From Aureococcus anophagefferens (taxonomy: Eukaryota; Sar; Pelagophyceae; Pelagomonadales; Pelagomonadaceae): a DNA stretch of 64,000 bases. Position numbers and translations under genes: made by a program. How positions within the stretch are numbered: the stretch's first letter is position 1; the number at the start of each line of letters is the position of its first letter. Below are positions 58,201-64,000 of this stretch, piece by piece. The stretch spans positions 84,592 to 148,591 of the forward strand of contig NW_008705581.1 in the NCBI RefSeq assembly GCF_000186865.1. Reading direction: 5' to 3'. The notes beneath the pieces are model-generated. The model had not been told where the DNA came from and did no database searches. It worked only from the letters and a program-made list of their open reading frames with translations.

Positions 58201-59398
58201 GGAGGTCGACCTGAGCGTCGTCGACCGCTTCTTCCGCTTCCAGTTCATCAACGTCTACGCGGCCATCGTGTCGTCGGCGATCCTGAGCGACGTCAACGCG
58301 GCCTGGAAGTCGCCGCTGACCTTCGTGACGCGGCTGGGCTTCGACACGCCCGAGGCCGCGTTCTACTTCGCGAAGCTCATCGTCTTCCAGTGCGGCTCGT
58401 CGCCGCTCTGGCTGCTGCGCGCCTGGCCCCTGGTCTCGCGGGGCTTCAAGACCTGGACGGTGCAGCCGCCGGAGCTGCCGGGCATGCTCTACGGCTGGGC
58501 GTTCCCCAAGGTCATGATGACGTTCACGATCTTCTCGACGTTCTGGGTCTTCGCGCCGCTGCTGAGCGTCATTTCGCTGGTTTACTTTGCGCTCGTGGGC
58601 TTCGCCTTCCGCTACCTCATCCTCTTCGTCCACATGCCCGTCTACGAGAGCGGCGGGCGCTTCTACTACGAGATGGTCGACCGCGTGCTCTTCGCGCTCA
58701 CGGTGTCGAACGGCATCCTCTTCTGCTGGTTGTTGGCGCGGAGCTTGGTGGGCTACGCGCTCCTCGTGCTGCCCCTGCCCTTCGTCGTCAAGGGCTTCGG
58801 GAGCTTCGCGGAGGAGGCCTACGGCAAGCCGTCGCGCGCCGTGAGCCTCGACGTCGCGGTCAAGGCCGAGGCGGAGCGCGCGGTGCCGTCGCACCGCTTC
58901 GACGCGACGTTGTACCGCCAGCCGGCGCTGCGCAACGTCCAGGGCGCGACGCTCGACGCCGACCGCGAGCTCAGCGCGCTCCTCCTCGGCCAGACGCCGC
59001 GGCCCTCGAAGCGGCGCGAGGACCCGCATCCGCTCGCGGCCATCGCGGAGGTCGAGGACGCGGCGCGCCGGGCGGCGCGCGTCGACGCGCGCCACTTGCT
59101 GGACACGCTGCGCCCGGACGTCGCGCGGCCCCACGAGGCCACGCGGGCCGACCGGCGCCGCGTGTCCGACCGCCTCGACGCGGCCTACCGGGGCCAGGCC
59201 GAGTTCTTCAACGAGCTGCCGCGCTACGTACGCGCGCCCCCGCCGCCGCGGCACACCCCGCCGGGCGACCGGCGGGCGACGATCGCGACGACGCCCGCGA
59301 CCGCGCCGCGGACGCTGCGGCGCGCCGCGTCGAGCCCCGGCGACGACGAGCCCCCGGGCCCCGCGGCGCTGGACGGCGCGCGCCGGGAGACGCTGTAA
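55263..59398 (+). CDS. CSC1/OSCA/TMEM63-type calcium-permeable channel
   Basis: A 1,237-residue protein of the CSC1-like family of osmotically or mechanically gated cation channels. The N-terminal helix FSVFVAALLFVFLLLVFDAIRARLWWVYEPRL and the following RSN1 helices (YGGVDGLVIIYFLRFAFDQ, SAVRFALVVACAWLFTLRAL) come first. The cytosolic region starts ALTVKLENVPRGLRTTRRLAAKFE and is unusually long, with a Ser/Arg/Pro-rich insert of some 200 residues. The DUF221 pore region shows ENVYQHIDSVKRRQWMVNGLVVTLML, VASILPVVFLLSILNLLP, RFFRFQFINVYAAIVSSAIL and FAPLLSVISLVYFALVGFAFRYLILFVHMPVYESGGRFY. Exons: 55263-56121, 56333-57962, 58174-59398 (859 + 1,630 + 1,225 nt = 1,238 codons). Both introns are family A introners, one GC and one GT donor. 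Confidence 0.9.
56130..56332 (+). mobile_element. Family A introner (copy A4), intron 56122-56332
   Basis: A 203-bp element with TSD GCGACGCC at 56122-56129 and 56333-56340, ends CTGTGTGGAAATC and GATTTCCACACAG, same sense as its host. The donor is the TSD GC, and splicing restores ARRDAARDALED. It is close to copy A5 of the same gene (both have the GACCCCCCAAACCAGTGG block near the right end). Confidence 0.95.
57971..58173 (+). mobile_element. Family A introner (copy A5), intron 57963-58173
   Basis: A 203-bp element with TSD GTTCTACG at 57963-57970 and 58174-58181, same sense as host. The donor is the TSD GT. Splicing restores GRFYERLKSH. It lies 1.6 kb from its near-twin A4 in one gene, which suggests two recent insertions of the same subfamily. 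Confidence 0.95.
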
Positions 59399-59400
59399 CG

Positions 59401-60740
59401 TTACTGGCGGACGACCTCCATCTCGGAGATGAGCTGGTGGACGCCGAGCCGGAGCGCGTCGCCGGTCCGCCTCGTCGTCACCTTCGTGATGCCCCGGAAG
59501 AAGGGGCCGTTGCGCGTCGGCAGCTGGAGCACGCGCACGCTCTCCCCGTCCTCGATCTCCACGCGGAGGCTCGCCTCGTCGTGGGAGAGGGAGATGGCGC
59601 CGTCGGGCAGCGCCGCGGGCACGGGGATGGTCACGACGAACTTCGCCTTCTCGTCCGTGAACGCGTAGTTCTCCACGGCGAGTCGCGGCTTCGTGGCCCG
59701 GTGCGCGGCGGCCTTCTGCCGGAGCTTGCCCTGGACGTCCTGGAAGTTGCCCTGGACGTCGAGGCGCGCGGGCTCGATGTCGTCGACCACATGCGTCTGC
59801 TCGACCTCGTGCGCGTAGTAGTAGGACGAGGCCCCGTTGGCCCGCCGGTTCGCCTGGAGCGCGCTGTCGCCGTCCTTCTGGCTCGGCGCCGCGGCGTCGA
59901 TGCGCGCGGGGGGCCTCGCCGGGGCCTCCCGCCTGGGCAGCAAAAGGGTGCGAAATTCCCAACTTCAAAGGCTCCTCTCTCGGCCGGTTTCCACTCGTTT
60001 CGGCTGATTTTTGGACGAGCGATCATCTCTTGGAACGGTCTCGAAGCGTGGATGCTTTTTCCAGAACGCGCGCGCGCGGAACACTCACGTTGAAGCGACG
60101 TTGAATCACTCTTGTCCTGCCCTGCCTCCCGCCGGTCGCCGTGCGCGTAGTAGTAGGACGACTCGCCGTTGCTGGCCAGGGACGCCTCGAGCGCGTTGGG
60201 CGACGCGCCGCTGCTCGCCGGGGGCGCCTCGAGCGCATTGGGCACCTCCCGCCGCCCGGCCGCGGCGCCGCGCTCGACGAACTCGACGCCCGCGCCGCCG
60301 GCCGAGACGACGGGCACGACCGTCTCGTCGTCGCGCGCCTGTCGCCGCGGCCGCGCGGCGTCGCGCTCGACGAACTCGACGACGGGCACGACCGTGTCCT
60401 CTTCGTCGTCGTCGTCGCCGGCCGGCGCCGCGGGCGGCCGCGCGGCATCGGCCGCCTCGCGCGCTCGCGTCGCCGCCGCGGCCGCCTCGTCCTCGACGCG
60501 CTGCGCCGCCGCGGCGACCTCGCCGGGCGTCGAGCGCCGCAGCGTCTTGAAGCTCACCCAGCCCGCGCAGGCCGGCGACGACACGCGGGCGCGGGGCGTG
60601 CCGGAGGCCGTGCGGCCCTCCTCGAGCAGCTCCACCAGCGTCGCGGCCTCGATCTTCCCGACCTTGGCGCTCGTCAGCTCCACGCCGTCGCGCACGGCCG
60701 CGCCGCCCTTGAGGACGACGTAGAGCTTCTTCGACGGCAT
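59401..60740 (-). CDS. CS-domain protein with SH3b-like N-terminus
   Basis: A 379-residue protein. The N-terminus MPSKKLYVVLKGGAAVRDGVELTSAKVGKIEAATLVELLEEGRT ... GWVSFKTL looks like a bacterial-type SH3 domain. A coiled and acidic middle part follows, with a repeated unit around SYYYAH (SNGESSYYYAHGDRREA before the intron, ANGASSYYYAHEVEQ after it). The C-terminal 110 residues form a CS/p23-like beta sandwich (LAVENYAFTDEKAKFVVTIPVP ... ISLSHDEASLRVEI ... LPTRNGPFFRGITKVTTRRTGDALRL), the co-chaperone fold of p23, SGT1 and NudC. Exons 60740-60133 and 59932-59401 (608 + 532 nt = 380 codons). The start is the Met just before the SH3-like part; open codons continue upstream to 60953. Confidence 0.68.
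59933..60124 (-). mobile_element. Family B introner (copy B4), intron 59933-60132
   Basis: A 192-bp element with TSD CCTCCCGC at 59925-59932 and 60125-60132, same sense as its host (minus strand). In the host sense it starts GCGGGAGG (GC donor), then CAGGGCAGGACAAGAG, and ends TTTTGCTGCCCAG. A ninth TSD base (C) matches. It lies between the two SYYYAH units of the host protein. Confidence 0.93.
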
Positions 60741-60855
60741 CTCGGTGGTGCTCGGCGTGGTGTCCTTGGCCGTGGAGCCACTGGAGGGCGAGAGCACTAA
60801 AGTTTTGCCACAACTTTTTTTGTGAAGCCGGCCTTGGCGAAGCGACGTCGCGACG

Positions 60856-61932
60856 ATGGCCATCGCAAACGCGGGCGGCGCCCCCCAGATCATGTACGTG
60901 GACACGTCGAACGAGCCGAAGACGGACGAGGAGGCCGTGTCCATGATCACCAAGGCGCTGGCCGTCGCGACGGTTTCGGCGATGCGCGCCGACCTTTACT
61001 TCAATTTGGGCAACGCCCAGGAGCGCCGGGGCTTCCCGGAGCTGGCGGCGGACGCCTACCGGTCCTGCCTCGGCGTCGCCCCGGACCGCGCCGACGCGTC
61101 GAACAACCTCGCGCTGTCGCTCGCGCGGCGCGGACACTACGGCGAGGCGGTGGCGGTGGCGCGCGCCGCGTTGGACCGGCTACCCGTCGGCGCGCCGGGC
61201 CGCGCGGACCTCTGGACGAACCTCGGCGTCGCCCTCGAGCACGGCGACCCGCCGCAGTTCGACGAGGCCCTGGCCGCCTACGAGGCCGGCGTCCGCGAGA
61301 GCCGGCGCGGCGACTGCAAGCCTTTGACGAATTTGGGGGCGCTCCGGGGCGCCATGGGCGACGTCGCGGGCGCCGTCGACTGCGCGCGCGCCGCCGTCGC
61401 GCTGCAGCCCGAGGACCCCTACGTACGCTACAACCTCGCGTCGGCCCTCGACGACGCGGGCGACGAGGCCGCGGCCGTCGACGAGTACGGCCGGGCGTTG
61501 GCTTTAAAGCCGGATTTCGCGGCCGCGCACAACAACGCGGCGGCGCTCCTGGAGCGCGCGGACGCGCCCGACGTCGCGCGCATCCGGCGCCACTACGAGG
61601 CCGCCGTGGCCCACGACCCGGCGGACTACGACTACCGGTTGAACCTGGCCGCGTTCCTCGCGTCCGAGGGCGACGACGGCGCGGCGGACGTCTTCGCGGC
61701 GGCCGCGGCCGCGCGGCCCGACCGGCCCGAGGCGCTCCTCGCGCTCGCGGAGCTGTACGCGGCCCGGGGCAAGATCGACGAGGCCTTGGATTTTGCGAAG
61801 CAGGGGAAGCTCCAGGCGCCCGGCGACGAGAGCGCCGCGGCGCTGCTCCGGGAGCTCCTCACGATCTGGCGCGACTCCCTCGACGAGACCCAGGTCCTCG
61901 CCGACGCCCTCGAGCACGAGGCGCGCCTCTGA
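60856..61932 (+). CDS. TPR-repeat protein
   Basis: A 358-residue protein made almost entirely of tetratricopeptide repeats. At least seven units with the W/L-G-Y-A-F-A-P pattern are visible, such as RADLYFNLGNAQERRGFPELAADAYRSCLGVAP, ADASNNLALSLARRGHYGEAVAVARAALDRLP, PYVRYNLASALDDAGDEAAAVDEYGRALALKP, AAAHNNAAALLERA and PEALLALAELYAARGKIDEALDFAKQGK. No enzyme domain is present, so it is an adaptor of unknown partner. The start is the ATG after GCGACG at 60856, about 115 bp from the divergent CS-domain gene. Low-GC tracts in the gap (ACAACTTTTTTTGTG) may be promoter. Confidence 0.8.
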   Translation: MAIANAGGAPQIMYVDTSNEPKTDEEAVSMITKALAVATVSAMRADLYFNLGNAQERRGFPELAADAYRSCLGVAPDRADASNNLALSLARRGHYGEAVAVARAALDRLPVGAPGRADLWTNLGVALEHGDPPQFDEALAAYEAGVRESRRGDCKPLTNLGALRGAMGDVAGAVDCARAAVALQPEDPYVRYNLASALDDAGDEAAAVDEYGRALALKPDFAAAHNNAAALLERADAPDVARIRRHYEAAVAHDPADYDYRLNLAAFLASEGDDGAADVFAAAAAARPDRPEALLALAELYAARGKIDEALDFAKQGKLQAPGDESAAALLRELLTIWRDSLDETQVLADALEHEARL

Positions 61933-62043
61933 TTGTGACACTTTTTTAGAGGGGGCGGCGGCGGGCGTCGGGCCCGGCGCCGGCGGGGTTGCCGCCGCCC
62001 GTCGACGTTCGGGGCGGGGAGCTCGGGGTCGCGACGGGGCCGC

Positions 62044-64000
62044 CTAGCTCTCGTAGACCTCCATGGGCGGGCAGGTGCAGATGAGGTGGCGGTCGCCGTG
62101 GACGTTGTCGACGCGGCCCACGGTGGGCCAGAACTTGTTCAGCTTGACGTAGGGCATGGGGAACGCGGCCGTGTCGCGGCTGTACTGGCGGTCCCAGTCG
62201 TCGGTCATGACGTCGGCCATGGTGTGGGGCGCGTGGTGGAGGGGCGAGTCCTCGAGCTTGACCGCGCCGTCGGCGACGGCGGCGATCTCGCCGCGGATGG
62301 CGATCAGCGCGTCGCAGAAGCGGTCGAGCTCCTCCTTGTCCTCGGACTCGGTCGGCTCGATCATCAACGTGCCGGGCACGGGCCAGGACATGGTCGGCGA
62401 GTGGAAGCCGTAGTCCTGGAGGCGCTTCGCAACGTCCTCCTCGACGACGCCGCACTTCTTGAAGGACCGCAGGTCGATGATGAACTCGTGCGCGCACTGG
62501 CCGTTCGCGCCGCGGAAGAGGACCTGTGCCGAATTCAACCGCCGGTTCGGGCGGTCCCGACCAAACTTTGAAATTCTCTCGCTCGGTCAAATCGAAGTCG
62601 ATTCGGCTGATTCTTGGACGAATCGATGGCTCTCGTCGGATTCTCGAAGCACAACAGAAAAGGTTGCGTCGAAACTGTCGCATATGCGCACATTGAAGTC
62701 GGGTTGAAGATTTGAATTCCGCGCGGAAGAGGACGTCGTACGACTCCTCCAAACGCTTGGCCATGTAGTTGGCGTTGAGGATGGCGATGGCCGACGCGCG
62801 CGTGAGGCCCGCGGCGCCGAGCATCTTGATGTACATCCAGGAGATGGGCAGGATGAGCGCGGAGCCGTAGGGCGCCGCTGCGACGGCGCTGTCCTTGCCC
62901 GCGGACTCGCCCGTGATGGGGATGAGCTCGTGGCCCGGCAGGTGGGGCGCGAGGTGCTTGCCGACGCCGATGGCGCCGACGCCCGGGCCGCCGCCGCCGT
63001 GGGGGATGCAGAAGGTCTTGTGCATGTTGAGGTGGCAGACGTCCGCGCCGCAGACCTGTGTGCAAATCAAATCTTCAACCCGACTTCAATGTGCGCATAT
63101 TCGAATGTTTTGACACAAGCACTTCTGCCGTGCTTCGAGAACTCGCTGAGAGCAATCGATTCGTCCAGAAATCAGCCGAATCGACTTCGATTTGACCGAG
63201 CTAGAGAATTCTGAAGTTTGGCCCCGACGTCCCAGCTCACTGGTTGATTTCCACACAGCCGCAGACGCCGGGCGACGTCAGGCCGCACTGCGCGTTCAAA
63301 TTCGCGCCGTCCATGTAGACCTGGCCGCCGCACGCGTGGGTCTTGGACGTGATGTCCTGGACGGCCTCCTCGAAGACGCCGTACGTCGACGGGTACGTGA
63401 TCATGATCGCGGACAGGTTGTCCTTGTGCTTCTCGGCCTTGGCGTTGAAATCTTCCAAATCGACGTTGCCCGCGGCGTCGGACTTGACCGTGACGACCCG
63501 CAGGCCCGCCATGACGGCCGACGCCGGGTTCGTGCCGTGCGCCGACACGGGAATCAAGCAGACGTCGCGGTGGCCCTGGCCCTGGGACGCCTGGTACGCG
63601 CGGATCGCCAGCAGCCCCGCGTACTCGCCCGACGCGCCGCTGTTGGGCTGCACCGAGACAGCATCGAAGCCCGTGATCTTGCACAGGTCCGCGTTGAGCG
63701 AGTCGATCATCTCGACGTAGCCCGCCGTCTGGTCCACGGGCGCGAAGGGGTGCACGTTCGCGAACTCGGGCCACGTGATGGGGATCATCTCCGCCGTCGC
63801 GTTCAGCTTCATCGTGCAGGAGCCCAGCGAGATCATGGAGTGGTTCAGCGCGAGGTCCTTGTCCTCCAGATGCTTGAGGTAGCCTGTGTGGAAATCAACC
63901 AGTGAGCTGGGACGTCGGGGCCAAACTTCAGAATGCTCTAGCTCGGTCAAATCGAAGTCGATTCGGCTGATTTTTGGACGAATCGATTGCTCTCGCGAGT
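62044..64000 (-). CDS. GLDC: Glycine decarboxylase (P protein), C-terminal part
   Basis: The C-terminal half of the mitochondrial glycine cleavage system P protein, the PLP enzyme that decarboxylates glycine and, in algae, drives photorespiratory recycling. Typical blocks are [57 protein letters not shown]-like [11 protein letters not shown], the PLP-lysine segment [18 protein letters not shown] and the C-terminal [11 protein letters not shown]. Exons seen: 63883-63267, 63055-62735 and 62523-62044. Three family A introners separate them and the fourth exon lies beyond the window. All visible introns are introners. The 5' half is not in this window. Confidence 0.95.
62524..62726 (-). mobile_element. 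Family A introner (copy A6), diverged, intron 62524-62734
   Basis: A 203-bp element, TSD AAGAGGAC at 62516-62523 and 62727-62734. The left end is intact (CTGTGCCGAATTC). The right end reads GAATTCCGCGCGG instead of GAATTCGGCACAG; its last bases now match the target, so the direct repeat is 12 bp (GCGGAAGAGGAC). In the host sense the intact end gives the acceptor and the damaged end lies beside the donor (GTCCTCTT). The core is a variant (CGTCCAAGAATCAGCCGAA). Confidence 0.9.
63056..63258 (+). mobile_element. Family A introner (copy A7), intron 63056-63266
   Basis: A 203-bp element with TSD CCGCAGAC at 63048-63055 and 63259-63266, antisense to its host GLDC. Ends CTGTGTGCAAATC and GATTTCCACACAG. 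The right third has the GGCCCCGACGTCCCAGCTCA block shared with copy A8. Splicing restores [16 protein letters not shown] around the PLP lysine. Confidence 0.95.
63884..64000 (-). mobile_element. Family A introner (copy A8), cut by the window end
   Basis: The first 117 bp of an element reading CTGTGTGGAAATC, then the GAGCTGGGACGTCGGGGCC block and the reversed core GGCTGATTTTTGGACG. The exon-side TSD copy is GAGGTAGC (63876-63883; GCTACCTC in the host sense). It has the same sense as the host and the same subfamily as A7. If it follows the others it ends at 64086 with a second TSD copy. Confidence 0.9.

Noticed and set aside
1..64000. CRISPR arrays, operons, ribosome-binding sites, riboswitches
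   Set aside because: The window is eukaryotic nuclear DNA; the repeated units are introners with TSDs inside genes and no spaced repeat array is present.

Overview
The window is nuclear DNA of a GC-rich unicellular eukaryote, most likely a pelagophyte alga close to Aureococcus anophagefferens. This is inferred from tightly packed genes with short introns, stramenopile-type bipartite plastid leaders (signal peptide followed by an F-containing cleavage site) on a sigma factor and a phosphoglycerate mutase, cytosolic ribosomal protein, DNA polymerase kappa and CPSF160 genes, and above all many near-identical introner elements (introns made by DNA transposons, a class established in Aureococcus). 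There is no prokaryotic operon organisation. Genes alternate strands with gaps of tens of bases, and convergent 3' ends nearly touch.

Layout: 1-9.6 kb holds a RING-CH (MARCH6/Doa10-like) ligase running off the left edge, a PACRG-like protein, an MFS/TLC divergent pair, a secreted Cys-rich protein with a 4-nt frame lesion, an arylsulfotransferase and a TMEM163-like protein. 9.6-24.2 kb holds CPSF160, a BCCT osmolyte transporter, a PWI-RS-WW-Pin1 fusion, an HTTM-like membrane protein, an ankyrin protein, a tandem plastid PGAM and a coiled-coil protein. 24.2-25.2 kb is a gene-poor island. 25.2-32.7 kb holds a plastid sigma factor, GST, a methyltransferase-like protein, a Tudor-like protein, RPS16 and POLK. 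32.7-44.9 kb holds an EF-hand protein, a galactose-3-O-sulfotransferase-like protein, a MITE, RPL36, a RIIa-domain protein, an SPX-EXS phosphate exporter and a pseudo-hydrolase-MYND protein. 45-54.95 kb is an EF-hand gene split by a 9.3-kb insert that carries a large unidentified intron-rich gene and a 50-N assembly gap. 55.3-64 kb holds a CSC1/OSCA channel, a CS-domain protein, a TPR protein and glycine decarboxylase running off the right edge.

The most informative structure is the introner set. Seven complete family A copies are each exactly 203 bp, four family B copies are each exactly 192 bp, one A copy is cut by the window end, and one is decayed to a 75-nt intron. In every case the target-site duplication read in the host sense starts GT or GC and supplies the donor, while the element end supplies the AG acceptor. 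Removing TSD plus element restores the open frame in all complete genes where I could count the codons. The 9.3-kb insert in the EF-hand gene has a 54-bp exact direct repeat outside and imperfect inverted ends that contain a variant of the introner core. It is the best candidate in the window for something undescribed.
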